From NCBI GenBank assembly GCA_038373865.1, contig JAXGGA010000078.1:1-64000 (forward strand): a stretch of DNA of 64,000 nt, given 5' to 3'. The translations under genes and the position numbers were made by a program. Shown one piece after another: positions 1 to 10,154 of the stretch (positions are counted from its first letter, which is position 1; each line of letters begins with the position of its first letter). The notes beneath the pieces were generated by a model. It was given only the letters and a program-made list of their open reading frames with translations. It had not been told where the DNA came from and ran no database searches. This DNA comes from Uloborus plumipes (Eukaryota; Arthropoda; Arachnida; Araneae; Uloboridae).

Positions 1-165
1 CTAATTTTCTAAACTGTTACGTTTAAAAAAAGTTACTAAACAGGTGTATTTATCATATGGTGATAAGCTTATTAGTAAAATTGAGCTACATAATTAAGCT
101 GCATTGAAATTGTGAATTGCTGGAAACATTTACTATGCACTTAGTGTTACTTAGGAACGGCTATA

Positions 166-592
166 TTTTGGACTGGAAACATTTTGGACCGGCGGCCTTT
201 CGGACCGACGTCATTTTGGACCGGCGACATTTTGGCCCGGCGACATTCTGGCCCGGCGACATTTATGACTGGCGACATTTTGGCCCGGCGACATTTTTGA
301 CCGGCGACATTCTGGCCCGGCGACATTTTGGCCCGCGACATTTTGAGCAGACGATATTTTGGAGCGGCGACATTTTGGCCCGCGACATTTTAGCCCGCGA
401 CATTTTGGCTCGGCGACATTTTGGACCGGCGACATTTTGGCCCGCGACATTTTAGCCCGCGACATTTTGGCTCAGCGACATTTTGGACCGGCGACATTTT
501 GGCCCGCGACATTTTAGCCCGCGACATTTTGGTTCGGCGACATTTTTGCCGCGACATTTTGGCCCGCGACATTTCGGCCGCGACATTTTGAC
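166..592. repeat. GACATTTT minisatellite
   Basis: Tandem array of short units of about 15-19 bp built on CGGCGACATTTTGGCCCG, with variants lacking one G (CGCGACATTTT) and variants reading TTGGACC, TTAGCCC or TTGGCTC. The variants alternate in higher-order blocks: the stretch from about 361 to 430 recurs at about 430-540. The array is much richer in G and C than its surroundings. Open reading frames run through it on both strands only because the unit lacks stops; I do not call them genes. It lies where the missing end of the neighbouring Tc1-like element would be expected. Confidence 0.9.
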
Positions 593-1946
593 CCCAAACC
601 CTTCAGAAGAGCGAAAATTCCGAAATAGTTTTGGCCAGGATTTTCAGTCAAATACTCCACTGTGCGTCGGCTCAGTAAGAAGTAGGACCACCGCGGACAG
701 CGATGCACGAAGAAACACGTCTAGGCATGGAGTCAATAAGCCTGCGGATGGTGACCTGAGGGATGGCACTCCATTCCCTTTCAACCATTTGCCACAGTTC
801 GTCCTCTGAACGAAGCAGTGACAGGTTCTGCAAACGGCGTCCAATCACGTCCCACACATGTTCGATTGGTGACAAGTCAGGAGAGTATGGTGGCCAGGAA
901 AGCATCTGTACACCTCGTAGAGCATGTTGGCTGATTCGAGCACTGTGAGGCCGGGCGTTATCCTGTTGAAAAATTGCATTTGGCAGACCCTGAAGGTAGG
1001 GGATTTCCACCGGCCGCAGTACATTATCTACATATCGTTGGGCCATCATAGTGGCCCCGAATACGAACTAGAGGGGATACGGAATTGTATGCAATAGCGC
1101 CCCAAACCATTATGCCACGTTGTCGCGCTGTGGGGCGTTCCACAGTTACTGCCGGATTCGATCTTTCTCCACGTCGACGCCACACACGTATGCGATGACT
1201 ATCGCTGGACAAACAGAAGCGGGATTCATCTGAGAACACTACGGTTTGCCATACTGCCGTCCACGTCGCTCTGGTCCGGCACCATTCCAAACGTTGGAGT
1301 CTGTGCTGTGAGGTCAATGGCAGTCTTCTTAGCGGGTGAAGTGATTGCAGGCCACGTGCAACCAGTCGACGGGAAATGGTTCTGGTCGACACAGGAACAT
1401 CCAGGGTACCTTGCACATGCTGCAGAATCGACGTACAAGTGACTTGCGGTCCGCCACAGCTTGTCGGTGAATCCGTCGATCCAAGCGGTCTGACGTCACT
1501 CTGGCTGCACCTGCACCCCTCAATGTGGCTACAGTTCCTCTTTCCAACCATCTCCGACACAGCCGATGCACAGTGCTTGCATCCATGTGGGTATCAGTTG
1601 CAATTTGACGTATGGACCAACCTCCTCTTCTCCGTCCGATCACCATACCCCTTGTAAAGTCGTCTATATGCTGGAAGTGTCTTCGTTGAGGACGGCGTGG
1701 CATATCCCCCTATCACACGTATCCTTCGAGACAAAAACCAAATTTCTCCGACAATTAGTCTGGCAGAAGAACCAACATGAACATAGCCCACTTTTCAACT
1801 TCATTCTCTTATATCTTACTTCACGTGCGTCGGAGAGCTGCGCATTTCATATCATTTGCATAACTCAGTGACGTGCGCCTACGGTAAAATTTGCATGAAT
1901 TTCTGACCACTCCTTCTTGGTGTTGCATTTTCAATGTCGAGCAGTG
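593..1946 (-). mobile_element. Tc1-like transposon, one end missing
   Basis: The transposase lies on the minus strand. The transposase-start side ends at 1946 in a Tc1-type terminus that reads CACTGCTCGACATTG inward on the minus strand, followed by a TA at 1947-1948 as expected for TA target duplication. The matching terminus beyond the transposase stop (below about 670) is not found, and the minisatellite starts at about 592, so that end is truncated or replaced. The left boundary given is therefore approximate. Confidence 0.75.
672..1703 (-). pseudogene. Tc1-like transposase pseudogene
   Basis: A DDE-type transposase of about 340 codons, read in three overlapping frames, so at least two frameshifts have occurred. 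The first piece (1703 down to 1329) has the N-terminal helix-turn-helix region, with GMVIGRRRGGWSIRQIA and DASTVHRLCRRW. The second (1560 to 1024) has the first catalytic Asp in VFSDESRFCL. The third (1049 to 672) has the second Asp in FQQDNARPH and the Glu in SPDLSPIEHVWD, and ends in GGPTSY. All three catalytic residues survive but the reading frame does not, so the copy cannot make the enzyme. I count 32 residues between the second Asp and the Glu, where Tc1 itself has 34. Assignment to the Tc1/IS630 superfamily is firm; the subfamily is not. Confidence 0.9.
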
Positions 1947-1948
1947 TA

Positions 1949-2674
1949 CTAATATACTCATTATTTAAAAACCTCAAATTTCAGAAACAATCATCATAAG
2001 TAACAAATAACAAAATTAGCTATCCATTAACCAATTATTTAAAGGTACATTTTTTACTTGAACATTGTTACAATTTAAAATGGATTTTTTGTCAAATAAA
2101 ATGTTTAGAGCAAAGAAAAAAAAATGTTGAGTAAAATGATTACAAGAATAGCCCAATGCAAGAAACCATGAATTCTTTAACGTTCACTAAAAAAAAAAAT
2201 CTCAATTCACCACATTTAAGATAACAAGATTGAAGTCAAAATGATTTACTCATTAACTATGGAAATTTTTACGCACCTGATGCGAGATGGTATCTTCTAT
2301 AATCATATCGGCAGGTGCTTTGTCAAATTCTCATGCACTGCGTGTATCTGAACATCAAGAAAGTTTTTTTTTTAATAATGAAGGAGATACTAAAAGTTAA
2401 TAATTTGGCGAGCTTAATAAAATATTGAGTCCTAAGTATCATGCATAACAAAAAATATTAACACTCTATTCTAAAGGAGCAGCACCAGGCAGGGTCCCCC
2501 CTCCCCTCGCCAAGAGATTGAATTTGCAATAGATATCTTGAACTCTTTGGGATTGTGTCTTAACTTTGTTGAAGAAAACAATGTAATGACTAAATACTTT
2601 ACAACAAAACATGAATTTTTGACCAAAATAGTTTTTGGCTAAGAAATCTAGAATCGAGATCTTATGCTTGCTGT
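1949..2674. other. No gene seen
   Basis: AT-rich sequence with A/T homopolymer runs and no coding signature. The SINE/MITE-like repeat described next begins at about 2675. Confidence 0.6.
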
Positions 2675-3090
2675 AAAGCAGTCAGTAACCGCCATTAAGC
2701 CAGGGATAAGGCAGAAACATGCAATGCACCACCAACTTATTCCCTCCATGGACTGCAGTTCCGTGCTTATTGGCACTCGTCAGTATGGAATAGGAACTAA
2801 ATGAGCTGGAGGCAAAAAAAACCTCTTATAGAGCAAAGAGAGCCAAAAAAAAAAACTGGTAGCTAATGTGAAATTAAAACACCAGCGAGCGACCGCACAT
2901 TGCTACGGTACAACTCGAAAATTTTCAGGCACATTACCTGCCAGTTTTTTTTTTTTTTTTTTGGCTCTCTTTGCTCTATAAGAGGTTTTTTGCCTCCAGC
3001 TCGTTTACTTCCCATTCCATATGACGAGTGCCAAAAAGCACGAAGCTGAAGTCCACTGCAGTCCATGGATAGAATAAACGAGTTGGTGGT
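2675..3090. repeat. Inverted repeat of a dispersed element
   Basis: Two arms in opposite orientation: 2728-2863 and 2938-3090. Each carries the CCATGGACTGCAGT segment, a GCACTCGTCAGT-like segment (GCACTCGTCAGTATGG on the left; CATATGACGAGTGCC on the right), CAAAGAGAGCC and a poly(A)/poly(T) tract. About 75 bp separate them. The unit at 2675-2780 (AAAGCAGTCAGTAACCGCC and on) is also present, reverse-complemented, at about 12020-12125, so this is a dispersed repeat inserted head-to-head. The class is unknown. Confidence 0.8.
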
Positions 3091-3199
3091 ATATTGCATA
3101 CTTACTTTTACTTTAGAAAAATATTACTTTGAGAATAAACGAAAAAAAAAGCACTTTATCGATCTAAGCCTACTCAACCTAACTAAGTACTCAAACCTA

Positions 3200-3430
3200 A
3201 GTACTCAATGTAAATGACGTCAAAAACCAGAAAAAACCAAGCCCACTTACGAGTAAATACATTGATTTCCTAAAGTTGGGGTGCCAGGGCCTTGACGCCC
3301 TAAATAACGGGCCTGGCTACGAACCTTCTCACGAAAATGAGGTGGGGCAAAAACGGTCTTTAATATTTCTTTCAAATTGAAAACGTTTTCTCTTGTGTTA
3401 ACAGATGGCAGCACCAGTTAATTTGTACAT
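3200..3430. repeat. Dispersed repeat fragments
   Basis: Two recurring pieces. At 3220-3320, sequence around ATTGATTTCC and CCAGGGCCTTGACGCCC resembles parts of the sequence around 11030-11090 and 31080-31145. At 3356-3425, a segment running from TCTTTAATATTTC to AGATGGCAGCACCA is homologous to 7213-7280, and AGATGGCAGCACCAG recurs at about 37154. These are ancient interspersed copies; the parent element cannot be named. Confidence 0.5.
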
Positions 3431-3931
3431 TTAGGGGAAAAATGTGAAAACAAAATTCACATTTCACTGATTTAAAATTTAACTACAGTTTATAAATCTA
3501 AAAATTGTAAAAAATAATTTCCGTAACTTGAAGAATTCCTGAAACTGTAACCTTTATAAACTAAATCAGAGATGTTTATTAAATTTATATATCTCCTGAA
3601 AAAACTTTATAATATTTATGCAAGCCCTTCCCCCAATAATCAATAGTTAGATTTTTGACTACATTCTGAGATTTTGATTCAACCAGCGTCCAGTGCACAT
3701 ATCATCACCATGTTTAATCCATCTTTGAAAGTTGCAAATTGATCAACATTTACTGTTCAAAACATACAACTTGGCGAAAATGGCTGCATCCTGAATAATG
3801 ATAAATATTGCTTTCTGCTTAGCTTCGGAATTTTTCACCTGTCTTGGTAAAAATGAGGTACCAGAATTTAGCTTATTGTTGCAACTTGAAAAATAAATGT
3901 CCAAATAAAAAAGATAGAAATATTATATATA

Positions 3932-4095
3932 CAGTCGAGTCTCAATATCTCGAAGTCCCAAGGGACCGGCTAAAATTTTCGAGATAAAGGTAGTTCGAGT
4001 TATAGGAAGTCTTCTCAAGAGTTTGGGACCCAATGAAAGTTTCTAGATAAAGGAATATTCGAGTTATAAGGCTTCGAGTTATCGAGACTCGACTG
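3932..4095. mobile_element. Tigger/pogo-like MITE, 164 bp
   Basis: Terminal inverted repeats CAGTCGAGTCTCAATATCTC (left) and its near complement ending GAGACTCGACTG (right), flanked on both sides by TA. Inner arms also pair (TTCGAGATAAAG and TTCGAGTTATAAGG types). TA duplication, CAGT ends and the phrase around GGGACCGG are typical of Tigger/pogo miniatures. There is no coding capacity. Confidence 0.85.
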
Positions 4096-4539
4096 TACAC
4101 TCATACACACAAATGTATACATATATGCGTGTGTGTAATCAGGTGCATTTAAAAGCGGACTCGTTTATGATCTTCCTATGTGTTTGATCAAGGGAAATAA
4201 AAACCTTTTTATACGTAATAAGCAAATAACCGTAGTAAGTAGCAACTTCAGAGCAACTGATGCACTTTAAATAAACTTGTAATAACAATTTGGACTCTTG
4301 GTTCAAAAGTTTAGGTAAAAAATAATTTAAAAAATACTGAGTTTTCTCAGTATTTTTCGGATATTTATCGGATATACGTACTCTTTCTCCATTTACTTAA
4401 AAGAAAAATAGATAAAATCGTTTTACATATTACCTTATAAGAACTGAAATGAACGGAATAATTCAGACAACGGGAAAACAATCACAAGTTATAAATTTAT
4501 AAGCGTTGTACCACTTTACTTACGTGCATGCTGCGATGA

Positions 4540-5420
4540 TGACTTGGGAGGGAGAAGGGTAAGAGCGCCTCCGTACATCTTTCATCATCAAAGATCACCT
4601 AAGCGTTTCTAAGATTTTAACTTCGAAAGATTTCCTAGGAGATCAGCTAAATTCTAAAATCGCCAGAAACACAAAGGCTCTAACTTTCAAAAACTTGATC
4701 GAACACACCCTCCTTCCCCTAACTTAAACATGACCTAAATCTGCGGTATCAAGTCTCCAGTTTCTGAATCGGTATCGTTTCTAGGATGAGAACATTTTTA
4801 TCCTTACACTCTTAAAGATAGCGTAAAATTGCGTTTTTAAGATTTAAGTTTAGAAACAAATCCAGGGGTAGCCAACCACAAACCGTTCGCTGAATTCCCT
4901 AAAGGAATTTTTAATTGAATTATCAAAACTTTTTCAGTCCCCCCCCCCCTACACCCACAAAAAAACTGAAGAGAACATGTGAACCCCTTCCTTCTTCTTT
5001 GTCTTTGAAAGATAGCCTAAAAAAAACTTTCTTAAGCTTACACTTTGCGAAATTTTCAGGAGAGAGCAACCAAACACACTTAAACTTGCTAACGATGGCC
5101 AAACTTTGCATCTTAAAATATCAATTTCAGAATTTTGTTTTAAGAACACCATCTTTCCCTTTCCATTAAATCACCAAAGCACCCAAAAGATCTTTTTTAT
5201 GACGTCAGCTTCGAAAAATTGCAGGACCTCTAACCTATTTCTCAATCTCCAGTCTTTGCACGTAGCAGAACAATCTTAAAACTGCGTTTTTAAAACTTCA
5301 GCTCCAAAACAATTGTTGGGAAAAGCCTCCAAAACCCTTTCTCCTTAAGTTACCAAAAGATAGCCAAAAATTAAGTGTTCAGCACTTAAAAAAATTTCGG
5401 TAGCCCAAGTCGGCGCAAGT
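4540..5420. repeat. Diverged ~100-bp tandem repeat block
   Basis: Successive paragraphs of about 100 bp share a loose pattern: an AAATCGTCT/AAAGATAGCC-like core, then TTAAAACTGCGTTTTTAAGA-like text, then AGCTTCGAAA or AGCTCCAAAA, then a C-rich CCCTTCCCC tract. The same pattern in the opposite orientation fills about 29200-30240. Divergence between units is high, so this is old satellite-like DNA. The ORFs crossing it (4915-5169) are incidental. Confidence 0.6.
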
Positions 5421-5769
5421 CTTTAAAATTAATAGGCATATTTAGTGTGATGAAATGGTATGTCAAGAACGATTTTTAAATGACTAATTTATTTTCAGTT
5501 GAGTGTAAAAAACTACAATGAGTTGAAAATGAAGATTTATTTAAATCTAATGTTTTAAAACTCTGAAATCATTTCAGTCGAATAAAAGAAGCAATGCTGA
5601 AACTTTTTAAGGAATATTGAAACGTGTAAATGAGTGTGATACAAAAGAAAACTTAGACAAAAATTGATAGATACGCTTCTTAGTAGTACAGTACACTTAA
5701 GCTTCATTCAACTTAAAGAAAATACCAGCAGGGGGATGAGCTATCCATATAAATAAAACAAAGAGTATC

Positions 5770-5770
<1 letters not shown>
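5421..5770. other. No gene seen
   Basis: AT-rich unique-looking sequence with no coding, RNA-gene or repeat signature that I can support. Confidence 0.6.

Positions 5771-5836
<66 letters not shown>
5771..5836. repeat. Compound TG/TA/CG microsatellite
   Basis: Uninterrupted dinucleotide tract: (TG)n, then (TA)n, then (TG)n, then GCGCGCGCGC. It is followed by CACACCTTATACACAC-type near repeats. Confidence 0.95.
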
Positions 5837-5921
5837 ACCTTATACACACTTTATACACACACGTTACTTGACATAAATTTTATTCTCAAGGTATACCGGG
5901 CAGAGCCTGGTCAGGCAGCTA

Positions 5922-7211
5922 CCGTAAAATGGGGTGAATCGGAACACTTTTCAGCTTTGATTGTAAAAAAAGTAGTTAAGATTTTTTTTTTATTTGATTT
6001 TTTGGGTAAAAACTTCGGGCTTGCTTTACTTTTGATATTCCAAGCGAAGACAAAGCATTTTGAAAAATTATTATTAAAATATATAGGAAATTATGGGTGT
6101 TCCGAATCACCCCGCTGATAGGGGTCAATCGGAACACTTGTTAATTTTTTTATTTTTTTTCAATTTAATCTGTAATAGGTCTCACAAAATGAGTAATATT
6201 GATGGGGGAGAATAAGAACAGATAATTACTGTCAAATAAATGCATAATTTCAATACCAGTAAACGTGTATAATTCGTCAAAATTCAAAATAATTTTGAAC
6301 TTATGAAAAATGAAAAGTAATTTTAAGAAATGCTTTTGAATTGAAATACGAAGATTTAACATGAATGAAAGTCACTCATGTCGTCCACAAATATGTACTT
6401 GTCCTTAAAACTAGCAATTGTGACTTGGCTTAAGTTTTTTCATAACATCTCCTGGGATGAACTCTGCCTTTTCTTTAGTTTCTTGAAATCTCTGGGTTTC
6501 GGGGATTGTCCTGAAAGCTTTTTACGCTTATTCATCACTGTCTGTGTGCTGGACTTTAGCTACATAAAGTCCATGTGACTTTCCCCCTCGTATTTTAAGT
6601 AAAAAGAAGTCTCCTGGAGAAAAAATCTTTTGAAATCTGCAACTGTTTGTCATTCTAAGATCTAGTTGCTCACGAGAAGGGATAAACAGTAATAAAACCT
6701 TGTCCTTGTCTTGATTAGAAAAATTGGGGTTAGAATCTTGATTTTTCAAACAGTTTCCTTCAAATAAGTTTGAATTGGAACAACAGAACTAAGTGTTCCG
6801 ATTCACCCCGCAAATTTTTTTTCTATGCCATTTTTCAGAATTCTTCATTTTTATGACACAATTTATAAAAAATGTAAATTCTAATGCGGTATTCTATTGT
6901 TCAGATACATGTGTAATTGAAACATACCACTCTTAGTTTTTGAATATAAGAAGGTTTAATCTTGCATATGAAGTTTTGCAGTCTATGGAAATGTGATGTT
7001 TTCTAGCGTTCCACGTGCAGCCCTCCTTAGAAGCCAATAGCGTTGCCAGATTGACAAAAGTAATTTTTCCCTACTCCCTGTGATCTTACCTTACTAAGAA
7101 AAAAATTCATGGTGAAAAATACCCAATAGTTTATTTATGAAGAATTTCGTTGTACGGTCGGGAAGTTTTGTTCCGATTGACCCCGCTGTTCCTATACACC
7201 CCATTTTACGG
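5922..7211 (-). mobile_element. TA-flanked DNA transposon, decayed
   Basis: Terminal inverted repeats start CCGTAAAATGGGGTG at both ends (left 5922 inward, right 7211 inward) and are flanked by TA at 5920-5921 and 7212-7213. Further copies of the terminal phrase lie inside: GGGGTCAATCGGAACAC near 6123 and GTGTTCCGATTCACCCCGC near 6791. The length is 1290 bp. The ends belong to the same type as the palindromic MITE at 10335-10562 (CCGTAAAGTCGGGTT). A decayed coding remnant lies inside on the minus strand. Confidence 0.8.
6365..6749 (-). pseudogene. Possible transposase C-terminal remnant
   Basis: On the minus strand a 73-codon frame ends with FSPGDFFLLKIRGGKSHG and LYVAKVQ. After a stop the same strand continues with MNKRKKLSG and, further on, SFKDKYIFVDDMSDF. 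From memory, the order GDxVLVK, YVxxV, then a KFxFPDVED-like end occurs at the C-terminus of proteins carried by pogo-like and related insect transposons. This is a weak recollection and I could not align it. The interior is AT-rich and broken, with no N-terminal or catalytic part recognised. What is firm is only that the remnant lies inside a TIR-bounded element and is not intact. Confidence 0.35.
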
Positions 7212-7938
7212 TAGTCTTAAATATTTCTTCAGGTTGAAAAAAGTTTCTCTTAATTTTAATAGATGGCAGCACCAAAAAATCCGAATTCCCATAGACGTCG
7301 GCAGACAGTCCGTAAGCAAAATGTTTACTGACTTTTTGGTGAAATAATTTTAATGCTAATTTTATTGAGTTTTTTTTTTTTTTTTTTTGCTGCTTGCGCC
7401 CAAAGCAGTCAGAGGAATGGGAAAACAAGAAGCGTGAAATCAAGCGTTTTTTTTTAAAGAATAAGTTAAGAGAAATAGCCTAACAGGTGACAAAGAAGGG
7501 TGAAGTGTGAAATTGTGCGACAAAGGGGAAGAGGGTGGGTGTCAAAATTAATGAAAAAAAAATGTGACAGTTTTGAACAACCCCTAAGGTAATTTTTGTT
7601 TGAATGAATTTTTATGCAACTAACATCCATAAAACTGAAAATCTCGACAAACGCTGTAATATTGCTTTTATCTTTTTAAAACACAAGCACGCACGCATAA
7701 AAAATGTATGGGAATTAAAGCCAAAAAAGAAAAGTAAAGAAAGTTGTGGACACTTGTTCAAAATTTAGAAATAATAATTCTAAAGACCACATTAAATGAA
7801 TTATTGGTCTCGTCAAGCAGGGTAACTTTGGATCATATGCGAAAAGGAATTCAAAATAAATTACTTGAATAAAAATTAGGCCACAATGAAACAGAAAAAA
7901 ATTCTAAATGCTCGAAACTCCGCAGTTTTTATTATTAT
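7212..7938. other. No gene seen; dispersed repeat fragment
   Basis: Sequence from 7213 to 7280 is the dispersed repeat ending AGATGGCAGCACCA also seen at 3356-3425. A poly(T) tract lies at about 7371-7388. The rest, including the GTGACAAAG/GAAGTGTGA-rich stretch at 7480-7570, shows no gene. Confidence 0.5.
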
Positions 7939-8539
7939 GGGTCATTCCATAGTGTACGTAACATTCAGAGCTGATTTTGTAGCCCGTTTTACTTGCAACT
8001 TAAAGGATAAAAAATATTTCTTAGTTATGCTGGTGGAGTTACAATGTACATGGTATCTATGTATCATTTCTGCTAAGAATTTAAAACAAAATTACTGACA
8101 GTAGATATTTTTTCAACCAAAATAGCAGCGTGACTAACGTAATATTTTTGCAACCCTGAAAATGAATGCTCATGTTGTGAGGCAAAAATTTCTCTAAGTT
8201 AAGCAAGTGTTAAAAATTGAATGATATATTTAAAAAATGTGTAAAATTGGCTGTTAAAAACATAAAACACATTTACTAACTCTTAATTTTTTTTCAGCTC
8301 AAGTGTCACTTTTACTCAAGATGGCGTGTGACTAACGTAACCATCGAATAACAAGCAGTACACACACTACAAACTATTTATTATGGCTAATCTCAGTGAT
8401 AATTACAATACTGTTTCAATGTTTGTTAACTTCTTATGTTGTATGATTTTATTTATTTATTTATTTTATTTTTTGACACTTTTATCACTTCGGTATTTTT
8501 TCTTCTTCGGCTGAGGTTGACATTCCTATGGAATGACCC
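7939..8539. mobile_element. 601-bp MITE, GGGTCATTCCATAG ends
   Basis: Perfect 14-bp terminal inverted repeats: GGGTCATTCCATAG at the left and CTATGGAATGACCC at the right. The flanks repeat TTAT, suggesting a 4-bp target duplication. Inside are spaced motifs GTACGTAACATT, TGACTAACGTAATATT and TGACTAACGTAACC. A reverse-complement copy with an internal deletion is at 50814-51255. No intact ORF is present. The end sequence also matches the right end of the decayed element at 24.3-25.95 kb. Confidence 0.85.
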
Positions 8540-8603
8540 TTATTACATCACAAAATGTCTATCATTTGTCACATTACTTAGGGTATTACAGTGTAGGGGG
8601 AGA

Positions 8604-8903
8604 GGGCCGTGGTGGCCCGATCGGTAAGGCATCGGACTCGTGTCCGGAGGAACCCGGGTTCGAAACCCAGCCGATCAAAGATCCACCGCCTTGATTAATG
8701 GTGGCTGGGAGGCGTTAAAAATGTCGTGGTCACAAAGTCCTCCAAGTGAAACGATACCTCTGGGGGTGCTGGGCCCTAGGGTTTGCTCGACCCTAGGTTC
8801 TGGTTCAAAATTAAGAACAGAGCGCTCTTCAGGGCCCTATCCCGGTTAAACCACGAAGCTGTGGTAGGTACGGGGGACCCTGGAGAGTGTGAAGTGAAGT
8901 GAA
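8604..8903 (+). mobile_element. tRNA-derived SINE with perfect TSDs
   Basis: Begins GGCCGTGGTGGCCCGATCGG, containing a pol III A-box-like TGGCCCGATCGGTAAGGC, and about 50 bp later a B box, GGGTTCGAAACCC. These are the internal promoter of a tRNA-like head. A tRNA-unrelated body follows and the 3' end is a (GAAGT)n tail. It is flanked by a perfect 13-bp duplication, GTGTAGGGGGAGA, at 8591-8603 and 8904-8916, the mark of LINE-driven retroposition. I do not assign a tRNA isotype: the anticodon arm (around CGGACTCGTGTCCGG) does not fold cleanly. Confidence 0.9.
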
Positions 8904-8916
8904 GTGTAGGGGGAGA

Positions 8917-10146
8917 TGTATCAAAAACTTCAAAGAATTATTAAAGAGTCGGTTCCAAACAGTAACTTCAAAGTTATTGGGTTTTCCAATCATCTATACA
9001 CAGTGTGTTAACTTATTTCGTAAAATAAAAAGGAGTAAACTGATATTATAGACTAGCCAGCGTAGTGCAGCTTCGGGCCTTCGACAGTTTCTCTCGCAGT
9101 CAAATTACAGTTGAACTTGTAATGAACACGGAAAATCACGATATTTGAACGCTATAACTAAGTGCTCGTAAAAAACGAGTTTGATGGGGGGGGGGGGTTA
9201 ACCATAAAAATTCGTGCAAATCGTTTTTTTTTTTTTTTTTTTTTCAAATTTTTGTGAAAATTCAACGAATTTTGTAACAAAACTTAGAATTAGCTGATTT
9301 TCTCTTTCTCTAAAAATTTGCTCTTATCACCAATTTTAATTATTTACTTTTTATTTATTAATTTTCTGCCGAAATTTTATTTTAATGAATGAACGCATAT
9401 ATTAAAGGTCTCTTGTAATAGTTACCAGGTAAAATTGATGCAGCAATTTCAAATCGTACCAAAGAGAAAGCAAATATTAAGTCTAGAGGGAAAAAAATCT
9501 TCTTAAAATTATAAAATCTTGCCCTAATCCGTTGAGCATTATATATTTTATTTCAATTTAATTATTATCTAATAGATTTCTTTCTTTCTTTTTTTTTTTT
9601 TTTTGTCGTATTTCTACCATGCAATAGCTTGACATCATCTTTTACGATGTTGTTATTTTTCTAGAAAATGCCACTCATATGAATTGTGTTGGGTTTCTTT
9701 TGTAGTACGTACATTATATTTTAAACAACAAAATAATTTTTAACAAAAATATAACTGTGTGAGGAGTATTCTTGCATCAAATATGGATATTAAAAAATGC
9801 CTTTCCTCCTGCTCAGTTAAAATATAAAGAGCTACAGCAAAATTTTGATGAAAATGTCGAGTCCCGCACGTGATGGAATGACTCGCCAAAGTTTTTTGTT
9901 ACCAACTATGGAAAAATTTAAGAACTTTTGACTGATGGCGCCATCTGCACTGAATTCATATTACTAAACACCTATTTTTTTTTTCTAAAGGGAAAAGCAT
10001 TTGTTTTTTAATGTAAATATTATTATTATTATTATTTTTTTTTTACTGTCAATTAGGTGAGGGTAGGAAAGTCATTTCGAATTTTTCAGCAAAGGGAGGG
10101 GCTAAAGGTGAATGTTCAATTTAAATTTTGTTAGAAAAAACAGCCC
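8917..10146. other. No gene seen
   Basis: AT-rich with homopolymer runs (G-run near 9187, T-runs near 9224 and 9590) and an ATT triplet run near 10019. Sequence from about 10060 (GTCATTTCGAATTTTTCAGC) is a dispersed repeat also seen at 31047. The fold-back element that follows is inserted in it. Confidence 0.5.
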
Positions 10147-10154
10147 ATGTATAA

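Noticed and set aside
117..809. Two open frames of 112 and 108 codons on the plus strand (and several on the minus)
   Set aside because: They are produced by the stop-free minisatellite unit and the antisense of the Tc1-like pseudogene; there is no independent coding evidence.
5771..6118. 115-codon ORF on the plus strand
   Set aside because: Its first third is the translated microsatellite and the rest crosses a transposon terminus.
5922..7211. Host gene on the minus strand
   Set aside because: The only coding-like pieces are inside TA-flanked inverted repeats and contain stops.
8604..8680. A functional tRNA gene
   Set aside because: The A and B boxes are good, but the anticodon arm does not fold correctly and the unit continues into a SINE body bounded by target duplications.
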